From an uncultured Eubacterium sp. (GTDB lineage Bacteria; Bacillota; Clostridia; Lachnospirales; Lachnospiraceae), in the NCBI GenBank assembly GCA_910589595.1, contig CAJUTM010000005.1:36875-100874 (forward strand): a DNA stretch of 64,000 bases, given 5' to 3'. Of this stretch, positions 52,567 to 62,700 are shown one piece after another. The position numbers were made by a program, and so were the translations under genes. The notes beneath the pieces were generated by a model. The model saw only the letters and a list, made by a program, of their open reading frames with translations, was not told the DNA's origin and made no database searches. Position 1 is the stretch's first letter. Every line of letters starts with the position of its first letter.

Positions 52567-55152
52567 TTGTTAGACAGACAATATTATATGTATTCCACTG
52601 ACACCTCACATTTCTATAGCAGCCGCGAACAGTATCTACACAATATGAATGTCAGATATCGCAGCGAGTACAAGGATGTGCAACAGAAATTACGGGAGAT
52701 AAAAGAAAAACTAAAACAGTCCGGCTATTCAGTGGACGACATAAAACTTTTGACGTGCGGAAAGACAAACGAAATTAATATCCCTGAACATTCACATGAG
52801 AATATCGCACAATATTTGCGATGGCATAAAATAGGGAAACACAAAAGAGAGAAAGAAAAGGATGCAAAAGAAAAACTGTTGACCCTCCTATCCAATAAAG
52901 TGAGAGCCAATGAGTTGTCAAACGGCAAAAACCACATCCGTTCCATCGATGAAGATAGGTTAAACATTACAAACATTATTTCTGTCTTTGATTCCGCTCT
53001 GAGCAGGACAATCGGAATCACACAGGATGAGTTGACAAATGATTTGATTGTCGTGCAGATTTATCATTTTGATGTATTTAAGGATATATTGTTTCATGGT
53101 TTTACTTTTCAGGGTGAAAAATACAGATACTTCACCTCCTCTGCCGGACAAATCCGCAAGAAAAAGGCCCTTTTCATCAAGGATGCCGTATGGAATAAAA
53201 TCGAGAAAACCATTATGTGCGGACTTACTATCGAAAGCATTAATGCAAAGGGCGGCAATAATGTAAATAAGCATTTGGCCTATATGGCTTTAACAAACTC
53301 CGCTACGGATGAATGGAAAGAATTTGATATTGATAAGACCATTGTCATAGATGATTTTGAAACAAGGGTGTCCGGCACGTTTGATTTTGTGGACGAAACA
53401 GACTACTCGATTACGAGAAAAACGGATGATGTACCAATCCCACATACCGACGGAGCGGGAATGATACTGCCTTGCGCCTCCACGAAAAATTTTATGTTCC
53501 GCTCCCCATGGATAAAGGGATTGCTAGGCGTGTTTGATTTCCGGAAGTTTATTGAGGTAAATAACTGTTCCCCCATTATTACGGATATCTATAACAAAAA
53601 ACATGACATCTTAAAAGAAGATATTCAGATTATCTTTACAAAAAGCCAGTTCAAAATGCATAACTATTATGACTCATGGGAGGAATACAAAAGAGCATTT
53701 AAAACCTATCACTGTACTGCCGGAAAATGCAATGTGGAGGAAGAGCATATCCCCAATGCCAGATTGAACTACCAGATGCTTCAAACTCTTACTGATATAA
53801 CAGACGACGAAGTTGATTTATTAACCCGCAAATCGGCAGAGCGCATTAATAATATTTGTACTTCCATGGAAACGATGATGGAAATTTTCGGAGTTACGCC
53901 ATATAACAAAAATATGACCCCGTTTCAAAAGGCGCTCAAACTATATCCGGCGCTTCTTAACGACACATACACCAAAGATATACTTCGCGATATAAAAAAT
54001 AGTCTTGTAAAGAAATATCGCAGCGGGAAATTGGAAGTGAACGGAAAGTATACTTTTCTGCTTCCCGACTTTTATGCCGCCTGTGAATATTGGTTTGAAC
54101 ATATAAAAAATCCGAAAGGACTGCTGGACAATCAGGAAGTGTTCTGCCAGCTATACCGGAAGTACGACAAACTGGACTGCCTGAGAAGTCCTCATTTGTA
54201 CAAAGAACATGCCATAAGACGCAATACCGCACATAACTCATATGGGGAACGGGCCGCCAAAATTCGCGAATGGTTTCCTACGAATGGCATTTATGCGAGC
54301 ACGCACGACCTCATTTCCAAACTTTTAATGTATGATGTGGACGGCGATAAATCGCTTGTCGTCGCGGATAAAGATTTTATCAAAATTGCAGAGCGCAATA
54401 TGAAAGGTATTGTTCCGCTCTACTATAATATGCGCAAAGCGGAGCCTGTCACACTGAATAATGCGAATATTTACAGCGGACTGTATGCGGCTTTTACTGG
54501 CGGCAATATCGGAACATATAGTAACCGTATCGCCAAAATCTGGAATGACGATGTTTTTATATCCGGCTCGGAAAAAGAGAAACAGGCGGCAATGGATTGT
54601 GTAAAACGACTGTGCTGCCAAAATAACTTTGTCATTGATTTTGCCAAAACCTTATACAAACCCGAATTTCCGGATGACATAAAAGAAACAATTGCCACCT
54701 ATTCAAAAGGAAAACTTCCGGCGTTCTTTGTCTATGCCAAAGACAAGGAAAAATCACAGGTAAGGAAGAGAAATGAAAGTCTCGTAAATAAAATATATGA
54801 CCGCATTCCGGATAAACGGATTAGTACCCGCGCCTTAAAATTGGAAACTGCCGACTACCGGAAGATGATGTCGGATAAGACAACGATTTGTGCAAAAGAA
54901 GTCTCGGATTTATACAACAAGCGAAACCGGCAATACCGTTACATGATTAATATGAAAGATGAGGACAAAGACAACCTCACGTATGTTGCCTGCACAATAC
55001 GAGAGGAATTTAACCGTCTCGGATACGCAGAAGAAACCATTGCCGATATGTTGGTGGAATACTTATATGGAAGAGAAAAGCGGTATAAACAGCTTCTCTG
55101 GTTTTGCTACGGCCAGTACATAGTAAAAAACCTGAAGAAAAATAATCCGTAA
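52567..55152 (+). CDS. Single-chain double-psi-beta-barrel RNA polymerase, YonO/QDE-1-like
   Basis: The 861-residue protein starts at TTG 52567 after GGGAG. It carries the signatures of the polymerase class that includes phage SPbeta YonO, crAss-like phage polymerases and eukaryotic RNAi RdRPs: D295-G-A-G298 (DGAGMILP), R-S-P-W-I-K317-G-L-L-G-V in the first barrel, R540-S-P-H-L in the later R-x-P motif, and LLMYDVDGDKSLVVAD with D590, D592, D594 (DbDGD) that bind catalytic magnesium. Length is close to YonO (about 900). It is probably a DNA-dependent RNA polymerase of the element. It is read opposite to a sigma factor and followed by structural genes. Confidence 0.85.
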   Translation: MLDRQYYMYSTDTSHFYSSREQYLHNMNVRYRSEYKDVQQKLREIKEKLKQSGYSVDDIKLLTCGKTNEINIPEHSHENIAQYLRWHKIGKHKREKEKDAKEKLLTLLSNKVRANELSNGKNHIRSIDEDRLNITNIISVFDSALSRTIGITQDELTNDLIVVQIYHFDVFKDILFHGFTFQGEKYRYFTSSAGQIRKKKALFIKDAVWNKIEKTIMCGLTIESINAKGGNNVNKHLAYMALTNSATDEWKEFDIDKTIVIDDFETRVSGTFDFVDETDYSITRKTDDVPIPHTDGAGMILPCASTKNFMFRSPWIKGLLGVFDFRKFIEVNNCSPIITDIYNKKHDILKEDIQIIFTKSQFKMHNYYDSWEEYKRAFKTYHCTAGKCNVEEEHIPNARLNYQMLQTLTDITDDEVDLLTRKSAERINNICTSMETMMEIFGVTPYNKNMTPFQKALKLYPALLNDTYTKDILRDIKNSLVKKYRSGKLEVNGKYTFLLPDFYAACEYWFEHIKNPKGLLDNQEVFCQLYRKYDKLDCLRSPHLYKEHAIRRNTAHNSYGERAAKIREWFPTNGIYASTHDLISKLLMYDVDGDKSLVVADKDFIKIAERNMKGIVPLYYNMRKAEPVTLNNANIYSGLYAAFTGGNIGTYSNRIAKIWNDDVFISGSEKEKQAAMDCVKRLCCQNNFVIDFAKTLYKPEFPDDIKETIATYSKGKLPAFFVYAKDKEKSQVRKRNESLVNKIYDRIPDKRISTRALKLETADYRKMMSDKTTICAKEVSDLYNKRNRQYRYMINMKDEDKDNLTYVACTIREEFNRLGYAEETIADMLVEYLYGREKRYKQLLWFCYGQYIVKNLKKNNP

Positions 55153-55231
55153 ATAACGCAATAACTTTTGTGTATATAAGGGAAAAACGTTTTAACCATT
55201 CATTTTGATATTGGATTGGAGGTAATTCGAT

Positions 55232-55534
55232 ATAAAAATCTCTCAAAATACGCTAATTGAACAAATAGCCGCTAGTGAAGATATCAATGTTGCGACAGTC
55301 CGCAGAATATTTCATTCAGCAGAAAATATTATTTTCAATTACTTATCTTCTACAACTCCATCGGAAGAAATCAGTATTAAGCCATTTCGTGGTATAAGCA
55401 TTAGAAGAAGTTATATAAAAGAGAAGAAGTATTCAAAAGGAATGTTTCAAAATATAACAAGTCCGGCGCATGTAAATACAAAAGCGTGTTTATCCAAATA
55501 TTATAACGGACAAATTAATGAAAAACTTTTTTAA
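55232..55534 (+). CDS. HU-like DNA-binding protein with non-AUG start
   Basis: A frame of 100 residues opens right after a TAA at 55223 and reads LIEQIAASEDINVATVRRIF, then SIKPFRGISIRRSYI and ITSPAHVNTKACLSKYYNGQIN, matching the order of the HU/IHF fold (N-terminal helices, G-F-G-like turn, basic arm, C-terminal helix). No ATG, GTG or TTG is present before the fold; a GGAGG site lies 9 bases before ATA 55232, so initiation on AUA (or AUC/AUU just after) is inferred. The 3' end overlaps the next gene by 17 bases. Confidence 0.6.
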   Translation: MKISQNTLIEQIAASEDINVATVRRIFHSAENIIFNYLSSTTPSEEISIKPFRGISIRRSYIKEKKYSKGMFQNITSPAHVNTKACLSKYYNGQINEKLF

Positions 55535-56072
55535 GGGGGTGCCGCCTATCTCGAACTTATATGCAGCAGAAGAATACAAAAATGAAATTATCAATCTTCT
55601 GTGTCAAAGCCAAAATTTCATAAAACTGATAAATCCAACATCAGACCTATATAAATATGTATTCGATTACGATTTTACCGATGATGCATTGGCAGAAGAA
55701 AAGACATTTGTCTTTGTCGATACGGATATTGATACAATCCGTGACAATATGTTTACTGATTTTACTTTATGCGTTTATGTTTTTACAAACAAAAATCTCG
55801 TAAGGCTCAATTCCTCCTCTGTGCCAACACCAAAAGAGGTGAAAGATATGGGATATTTTTCTGCTGATACGCGGGGAAACCGAATCGGAGCGCTGTGCGA
55901 GTGTATCGACCGGATTCTCAACGGCAGTAACCTGTTATGGGGAATCGGCGATTTGAGACCGGCAGCCGAAAACCATCTGTCAGCCTATGCCCCGAATACA
56001 AACTATTATGGAAAATGCTTAAAATATACGATTACCAATTATAATTCGGGTGGTGATGAATTTGGAAATTAG
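55518..56072 (+). CDS. Element protein of unknown function, 184 residues
   Basis: The protein (starting MKNFFKGVPPISNLYAAEEY) is an alpha/beta protein with no membrane segment; motifs such as FVFVDTDIDTIRDNMFTDFTLCVYVFT and DTRGNRIGALCECIDRIL stand out. Position, just ahead of tail genes, would fit a head-tail completion or tail-terminator role, but I do not recognise the family. The ATG at 55518 has no good ribosome site, so translation may depend on the HU-like gene. Confidence 0.5.
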   Translation: MKNFFKGVPPISNLYAAEEYKNEIINLLCQSQNFIKLINPTSDLYKYVFDYDFTDDALAEEKTFVFVDTDIDTIRDNMFTDFTLCVYVFTNKNLVRLNSSSVPTPKEVKDMGYFSADTRGNRIGALCECIDRILNGSNLLWGIGDLRPAAENHLSAYAPNTNYYGKCLKYTITNYNSGGDEFGN

Positions 56073-56835
56073 CAAACAGGCGTTACAGCCGTTTATTATG
56101 TTTAATGAGGGGATTCCCTATCATCCGGCGATAACTCTGTATCCTGTAAAGATGAAAAACATCATTGAATTTCAGCAGTATCAGATGGCTCTTACTGTCC
56201 GCAAAAATTCGATTTTCCATGATAAAGATATCCTCAAAGCAGATTATTGGGACTTTATCAAATATGCGTGCCGAAATGGAGAATTAGCCGCGAAATACGA
56301 TATGCCGCTGCTTCCGTTTTATTACGATTTTATCTTGGGAATGTTACAGCTATGCTGTGGAAGCGACGCTGTCATACAGCACAATACCGCTACTCTTGAC
56401 ATTTCCATTAACGACGTTCCGATAACCAATAAAAGATTTGATGATATACGGAAAATTATAATCATGCAAAACGATATCGACTTCGATATTGACGAGTTTA
56501 TAAACATTGACACGATTCGGGCGTTGGAGCACGCCAAAGAATTTGAGGCAAAGAAGCACAAAGAAAAATCAGAAATCGAAGATTATATCGATTCCCTGAT
56601 TATCAGCATGAACGTCACGGAAGAATATGTATCCAATATGACGATAAGAAAATTCTGGAGATACATAAGACGGATTAATAAACATGAGGAATATACGGCA
56701 TGCCGCTCCGGAGAAATGAGCGGCATGGTTACATTTAAAGAGCCGATTCAACATTGGATGACAAGCATTGAAACCATAGATGAATACGAAAATCTCAAAA
56801 CCGACGAGGATGAATTAAGAAGTAAAATCGAATAG
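56062..56835 (+). CDS. Element protein of unknown function, 257 residues
   Basis: The protein, read from TTG 56062 (MEISKQALQPFIMFNEGI), is rich in Tyr, Asp and Ile, with a helical C-terminal half (RALEHAKEFEAKKHKEKSEIEDYIDSLI). A GTG-GTG-ATG stretch just upstream contains the ribosome site. The start overlaps the previous gene's end by 11 bases. No family is recognised; its place suggests a virion or tail-assembly protein. Confidence 0.5.
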   Translation: MEISKQALQPFIMFNEGIPYHPAITLYPVKMKNIIEFQQYQMALTVRKNSIFHDKDILKADYWDFIKYACRNGELAAKYDMPLLPFYYDFILGMLQLCCGSDAVIQHNTATLDISINDVPITNKRFDDIRKIIIMQNDIDFDIDEFINIDTIRALEHAKEFEAKKHKEKSEIEDYIDSLIISMNVTEEYVSNMTIRKFWRYIRRINKHEEYTACRSGEMSGMVTFKEPIQHWMTSIETIDEYENLKTDEDELRSKIE

Positions 56836-56888
56836 CGGTTTGCTTCTTTTTTTATAAAAAATTTATTACATGAAAGTGAGGAAATCAT

Positions 56889-57875
56889 ATGAAACACTCA
56901 AAAGACTTTATTGTATCAACCGCCGACGTTGCATTTTTTGTAAATGATATGTTGGCATTCACAGGTACGACTTCCCTGAATACTTCTATTGCCGTGTCCA
57001 TGGAAGATCAGGAAATCACAGGCGGCAAAGGAAATAAGGTGCTGTACAAATATAAGTACGGCAGAAAACTGGCGCCGTCCATTGAAATGGCAGAATGGAA
57101 TCTCGGATACCTTGCCGCAAATGTTGGTTCTACTATCTTCGAGGGCCTGAAAGATGTATTCTCCGTTGCCGAATGCGTCACCCTGAAAAACGGCACCGGC
57201 AGCCTGAAGAAAGTTCCTGTCGGAAAGGTGTATGTGGAGAAGCCGGACGGCTCTACCGTTGAAGTTACACCGGATGGTTCCACCATTACGATTGGAGAGA
57301 GCAACGACAGCGTTCTCGCTACTTATCAGTATAGCACGAATGTTAAGAGGGTTACCGTCGATACCCAGTCAGCGCCATTTATCGGCCGCTTAGTATTGAG
57401 CGCTGATAAGCACAACAATAAGAAAGGTAAAGTCGGCGAAGTTCAGATTGAAATTCCGTCCTTCCAGTTGAACGGCACCTTTGATATCAGTCTTGAAGCA
57501 GGCGGCAATACGACAACGAAACTGGACGGTGACGCCTTGGCTGTCGAGGGAGCCTGCTGCTCAGACGGAAGCGTTTACGCATATATCTCCGAAATTCCAA
57601 GCGCAGAATCGGCAGTTGCCGTTACTGAAATTGCGGCCACACCGGCAGTACTCAATTTGAAAGTCAACGAAACACAGCCTGTGCATATTATTGGTATCAA
57701 GGGCGGCTTATACAGCAACGTCAGCATTGATTCTTCCGACTGTGTTATCACGGCTAAAGATAGCGCTATCGCCACAGTGGAAAACGGCGTCGTAACCGGC
57801 GTTGCCAGCGGTACTACATATATTAATGTAGCCTATGGCGACATCAAAGACGTAATTCAGGTAAACGTTGAATAA
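56889..57875 (+). CDS. Tail-tube-like protein with C-terminal Ig-like (Big2) domain
   Basis: The 328-residue protein is rich in Gly, Thr, Val and Ala. The first 240 residues (STADVAFFVNDMLAFTG; NKVLYKYKYGRKLAPSIEMAEWN; GEVQIEIPSFQLNGTFDISLE) have the beta-rich look of a major tail protein; the last 85 form a bacterial Ig-like domain of the Big2 type (ATVENGVVTGVASGTTYINVAYG), often added to tail tubes for surface binding. A good GTGAGG site precedes ATG 56889, and a strong terminator follows. Confidence 0.7.
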   Translation: MKHSKDFIVSTADVAFFVNDMLAFTGTTSLNTSIAVSMEDQEITGGKGNKVLYKYKYGRKLAPSIEMAEWNLGYLAANVGSTIFEGLKDVFSVAECVTLKNGTGSLKKVPVGKVYVEKPDGSTVEVTPDGSTITIGESNDSVLATYQYSTNVKRVTVDTQSAPFIGRLVLSADKHNNKKGKVGEVQIEIPSFQLNGTFDISLEAGGNTTTKLDGDALAVEGACCSDGSVYAYISEIPSAESAVAVTEIAATPAVLNLKVNETQPVHIIGIKGGLYSNVSIDSSDCVITAKDSAIATVENGVVTGVASGTTYINVAYGDIKDVIQVNVE

Positions 57876-57907
57876 CCTTGCCGATTAGCTAACCGGTATC
57901 ATTGTTT

Positions 57908-57938
57908 GGGGCTGCGGTTCTCCGTCAGCCCCTTTTTT
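57908..57938 (+). terminator. Terminator after the tail-tube-like gene
   Basis: GGGGCTG pairs with CAGCCCC around an 11-base loop, followed by six T residues. It would reduce read-through from the abundant tube gene into holin. Confidence 0.9.
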
Positions 57939-57962
57939 ACACGAAACCAAGGGGGATAGAAA

Positions 57963-58292
57963 TTGCAAACGAATAAAATCAACCTGAAAGGTATGACGAA
58001 AAAAACAGCAGCCGGCATTTTAGTTCTGCTCCTTGCACTCGTCAACGCCGCATTACAAATATTTGACCTAAATATCATTCCGGTTCAAAGCGAAGAACTG
58101 GCAAATATTATTTCCACTTTCTTTCTCACTGCCATGACTCTGCGAAGCACTTGGAAAAACTGCAATATCACGACAATTTCCCAAAAAGTCCAGCAGATTG
58201 CAGATGCGATTCGCTGCGGCGAACTGCCGGAAGAAGTTATCGAAGAGCTCATCGCCAAAAAAGGAAGTGACAAAAAGGAGGAATTGATTTGA
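57963..58292 (+). CDS. Holin
   Basis: The 109-residue protein, from TTG 57963 behind AGGGGG, has two membrane helices (AAGILVLLLALVNAALQIF and ELANIISTFFLTAMTLRSTW) and a charged C-terminal tail (EVIEELIAKKGSDKKEEL), the layout of small phage holins of the SPP1/LL-H kind. It lies directly before the amidase and overlaps its start by 4 bases. Confidence 0.75.
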   Translation: MQTNKINLKGMTKKTAAGILVLLLALVNAALQIFDLNIIPVQSEELANIISTFFLTAMTLRSTWKNCNITTISQKVQQIADAIRCGELPEEVIEELIAKKGSDKKEELI

Positions 58293-58837
58293 AGATTGCA
58301 TTAACCGTCGGACACTCACAGCTCAAAAACGGTTCATATACAAGCGCAGACGGCAGAAAATACGGAGGATGTAACGAGTACAAATGGAATCGGGCATTTT
58401 CCAAACAGGTTGCGTCCGCGCTGAGAAAAAACGGCCATAAAGTTACACGTATCATCTGTCCGGAAAAGAAATTTTTATCTTCGGTGCAGGAGCGGCGCTA
58501 CAAACTCGACATTATCGAGCGCGGAGCTTATGACTTAGTGATGGAATTACATCTGAACGCCGCATCGCCAAGCGCTAAAGGTACGGAAGTTCTCTACCAA
58601 TCTTCTGCCGGGAAAAAATATGCACAAAAAGTACAGAAGCAACTATCTACGGTATTTGCCAACCGCGGAATCAAACAGCGCAACGATTTGTATATTCTCA
58701 ATAGCACGAAGCCTCCGGCAATTCTTTTGGAGACCTTTTTCTGCACGAATAAAAGCGATTATAAAAAGGCAAAAGGACTCGCAAAAAGGACGAAACTTGC
58801 CAAATTGGTCGCCAAAGGAATTGGCAAAGCAAGGTAA
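58289..58837 (+). CDS. N-acetylmuramoyl-L-alanine amidase (endolysin)
   Basis: The 182-residue Amidase_3 enzyme cuts the bond between muramic acid and the stem peptide. It reads KIALTVGHSQLKNGS with the zinc-binding histidine, Glu in GCNEYKWN, His in LVMELHLNAA and the catalytic Glu in AILLETFF. It has no wall-binding domain. The start is TTG 58289 after AAAGGAGG. With the holin it forms a lysis cassette placed between tail genes. Confidence 0.9.
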   Translation: MKIALTVGHSQLKNGSYTSADGRKYGGCNEYKWNRAFSKQVASALRKNGHKVTRIICPEKKFLSSVQERRYKLDIIERGAYDLVMELHLNAASPSAKGTEVLYQSSAGKKYAQKVQKQLSTVFANRGIKQRNDLYILNSTKPPAILLETFFCTNKSDYKKAKGLAKRTKLAKLVAKGIGKAR

Positions 58838-58854
58838 GAAAGGCAATGGTGACT

Positions 58855-59397
58855 ATGAATATGGAAGAAATACGCGCATTGGCAACTATTGATTTAAACT
58901 CCGTATTTGTTTCTGTCTTCATCATCCTGCTCGGCTTCAAAGCGGTTGTGTCCGTCTTGGAATGGACGATTCATAAACTGGGACTTGAAACTAAGTGGAT
59001 GAGAAAAAAACGGGAAGAACATGATTTAATCATTCAGACTTCCCAAAATCTATCCGCCCTGCAGCAAAAACACAATTACGACGTCGGACAATCTGTCAAA
59101 ATGCAGGAGCAATTAGCGGATTCAATGAAGAAGATAACAGAAAATGAGTTGATTCGAGATAAACAAATTCACGCATTGCTGCGCGGAAATAAGGAATTAC
59201 TTGGCGCAGAAATCGATAAACGCTACCGCCAATATATTGCCTTGGATGGTATTCCGGAATCGGATGTGGAAGAATTTGATGATATATATACCGCCTATAA
59301 AGATTTGGGCGGAAACCATAGCAGGGATACAAAATATTTTTATGTCAAAAATCATCTTTCCGTCATCCCCGTAAAAACAAAATTGGTTATGGACTAA
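58855..59397 (+). CDS. Membrane-anchored coiled-coil element protein
   Basis: The 180-residue protein begins MNMEEIRALATIDLNSVFVS with one membrane helix (VFVSVFIILLGFKAVVSVLEW), followed by coiled-coil (KKREEHDLIIQTSQNLSALQQKHNYDVGQSVKMQEQLADSMKKI, broken). Similar phage proteins are encoded near lysis cassettes. ATG 58855 is selected from several closely spaced starts; its ribosome site is weak. Confidence 0.55.
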   Translation: MNMEEIRALATIDLNSVFVSVFIILLGFKAVVSVLEWTIHKLGLETKWMRKKREEHDLIIQTSQNLSALQQKHNYDVGQSVKMQEQLADSMKKITENELIRDKQIHALLRGNKELLGAEIDKRYRQYIALDGIPESDVEEFDDIYTAYKDLGGNHSRDTKYFYVKNHLSVIPVKTKLVMD

Positions 59398-59445
59398 GGG
59401 ATGAGCGGAATGAAACAGAATAGAAAAAGGAAAGGAAATAGATTT

Positions 59446-59781
59446 ATGACAAAAAGAATTAGAGAATACATCGTTTTCAGAAAAAACAAAAAAACCGCAA
59501 AGAGGGAATTTGCTGCCATCGCCGCAAACTCTTTACCATTTTTTAAAACCTTATCAGACAGATGCTCTGGTGTTATATCCTTTGTTTCCAAATTAATAAG
59601 CACAACAAAAAATATGGATGGTGAAGAATTTGTAAAAGCTGCCCTGAGTGGGTTAGCAGACGCATTGCGCACAAGCGACAGCCATATAATTGAAATTCTT
59701 ACTTATATGGCAGGATTATCTGCGGAGGATATGCAGAAAATCTTAATTCACTCTATGCTGGAGACAGAACATAAACAGTAA
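59446..59781 (+). CDS. Small element protein, 111 residues
   Basis: The product (MTKRIREYIVFRKNKKTAKREF...) is basic at the N-terminus and helical after that, with GEEFVKAALSGLADALRTSDSHIIEILTYMAGLSAEDMQKILIHSM. ATG 59446 follows a GGAAAGGAAAT site. Its place just ahead of the tape-measure gene is typical for tail-assembly chaperones, although similarity to them is not evident. Confidence 0.45.
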   Translation: MTKRIREYIVFRKNKKTAKREFAAIAANSLPFFKTLSDRCSGVISFVSKLISTTKNMDGEEFVKAALSGLADALRTSDSHIIEILTYMAGLSAEDMQKILIHSMLETEHKQ

Positions 59782-59794
59782 GGGGGAATCTCTT

Positions 59795-62700
59795 TTGTCG
59801 GATAAAAACAATTTACAGGTTGAAGTACATGTAGACGTCTCTCAACCGGAAAACCAAATAGACAATCTGAAAGGGTCGGTTACTGATTTCCTCAGGGAAA
59901 TCTTACCGGAATTTGATACAGCCGGCAGTAAACTATTGGGATTTGTAAAAAATATATATACAGCAAAAAATTCCATTGCAAATGTAAGCGATGAGGCAAC
60001 TGATTTCTTTAAAAAATATGAAAATAATGGAAAAGACCTCACAAAGTCCGTATCAAACTCCTTGGCTCAGACAGGCGGTTTTGATTCTTTTGTTAATAGT
60101 TCAAAATTAGCTGATAAATCTTTAATTTCCTTTCTGAAAAATGCAGACTATGGAACAAAAAATCTGGCCAATTATCAAAAATATCTTAATGAAACAGGAA
60201 AAAAGACCTCTCTATTTTCATCTTTTACAAAGAGTGCCGGAAATGTTTTAAAAAATTTCGGTTCCAATATACTGTCTAAAGGTGTAGGCAGCTTAATTGA
60301 TATAGGAATTGATACAATAATTAACGGTCTTACATCTTTGGCGTACAAACAAGAAATATCTGCCGAAAAGGCTAAGGAATTCACCGAAAGCATAAATGAA
60401 TTTCAAGCTTCTATATCACAGGATTCAAAACAAATAGGCATATTATCCGGAAGATATGCAGAATTATCCAAGGGTGTTAGCAATGCAGGTTATAATGTAT
60501 CACTTACTAATGATGAGTATACGGAATATAAAAATATTGTTAACGAATTAAAAACTCTCATACCAGACTTAAACATTTTGTTTAATGACCAAGGAGAAGC
60601 CATCGGCTTCGCAGAAGGAAAACTTAAGAATTTTGATACTAGATATAAACAATCACTTAAAATACAAGCACAAAAAACTCTTTCCGAGGGGGATGAAGAA
60701 GGTAACACCTTTGATGATGCTTTAGATGATTTTAAAAATTCAAATGAAACAAATACATATGGCTGGTCAAATATATGGCGCGATTCCATTGGCACACTCT
60801 TACAAGGTATATCGCTTTATGCCCCAATTTCCGAAATACAAGAAGGCGTAGATAATAGCTACGGTTCTATAGATTGGGGCAGCGAACTATTTGGCGCAAC
60901 TGCCGAATACTCAGAGCAAGAACAGGTAGATGTACTTGAAAAGTTAAAAGACGCAAAAAAGGACGAATGGCAGAAAATTCTTGATGATAGCAATTGGGGC
61001 GATTCAAAAGAGGCAAATCTTGTTGAGGAACTACTTGATATTGATGTCGACGAGGTGAAAAATAAATCTGAAGCAGACTTTAAGAATATTCAAGAATTGC
61101 TATTGCGTAAAATTACTTCATTAAAACAACAACTAGATATCAAAGCAAATTCAATTACTAAGGGAATGTTCCAAATATTACTTACAGATGACGATTATAT
61201 GGATATTAAAGATGAAAATACCAAAAGCGCAATTGCGACGCTTATTAATGGATTAAATAATGACGCGCTAAAAGCTATTGGTATTGATACCAAAGACCAA
61301 AATGCTGTTGAAACATGGGTAGTTAGTCTTATTGATACCATTATAGCAAATAAAAATGGTGTCGGAGATGCTATTAGAAGTTTATTTACATTAGATACCG
61401 ATTCTCTAACACCACTAGAAGCAAAAAAACAGGTTGATAATTATATTACAACAATTGCAAAGACACTTTATAATGGTAAGGCAGAGCCTAAACAGGTCGA
61501 TAACCTAAAAAAACAATATGGATTCAGTCATATTGATGAAGAGGCAAAAGCATATAGTAAAAAATTAAGTCATTTTTATTCTACAAAGAGAGGAAATAAT
61601 TCGCAGCAAACAATTGAAGAATGGTCACAAAACAATCGCGTTACAAAAAATGAATTAGACCAATTAACTCAAAACGGATATAATGCTACCACATCAATTG
61701 ATGTTCTTACGGATGCCTTAACAAAAAACCGTGAGAATGAACAAAAAAAATCTATTAAACCTTTTCAAAAAATATGGGACACTCTTGATACGACCGGAAA
61801 CAGTGACGCAGACAAAAAAGCAACGGAAGAAAAAGAAAAGCTTTTACAACTTGCAGAAAAGGGCAAGCTGACAGTAAACGAATTCAAAAAATCTTCTATT
61901 GCAGGCACGATTTTAGATGGAACAAAACTTTCGGAAGAAGAAGCTACGCTGGAAATCAACAATCTTGTTGAGGATGTCAAACAGTTGGAAACCATGCGCA
62001 CAGGTATCCGAGCCATTACATCCGTTTATAGTGAAAAGAAAAACAGCGAGAAAAACCTTGTCTCTCCCTCTACTCTTAATTCTTTAGAGAATACAATTGA
62101 CGTCGATTCATGGAAAGATAAGGACAAAAAAGTATGGGAAAATTATAAATCGGTTGCCGGTGATGATAGCCGGAGTCTCACCGATTTAAAAAGGGCTCAG
62201 GATGAACTTGCCTCCTCTTATGTAAACAGCAATAACTTTCTTTCCAATCTCAAGGAAACAAACAAGGACTACTATGAGGGACTTCTTAAAGAGATGGGCG
62301 TTATTAACGCGCATGAAATTGTAACAGAACGTCTGGAAAATGAGCAAAAAAACCTCTCGATTGTAAAAAAAGAACTTGGTATTAAAGCATCTGATTTTAA
62401 AAATGCAACCGTATCAGAAATTGCCGCCCTATATGATGTAAAAAGTGCTTCTAAAAAGGCAAGTACCGCCATGTATAATCTACTGTCCTCCAAAATCAAA
62501 TCCGGACAGGTAACAATCAAAACTGCGGCAGATTGCCAGAATCTTATTAATATGGCGAACGCAGCAGGAATTGCAACGCACAAAATAAAAAATCTACAAA
62601 ATGCGGAAATGAAATTTAGTCGGGCAGAAAGACTGGAAAAAGAGGCGGATGGCTTACAGGCAACAATCAACGCAGCACCAGATGGCAAAGAAATCGAATA

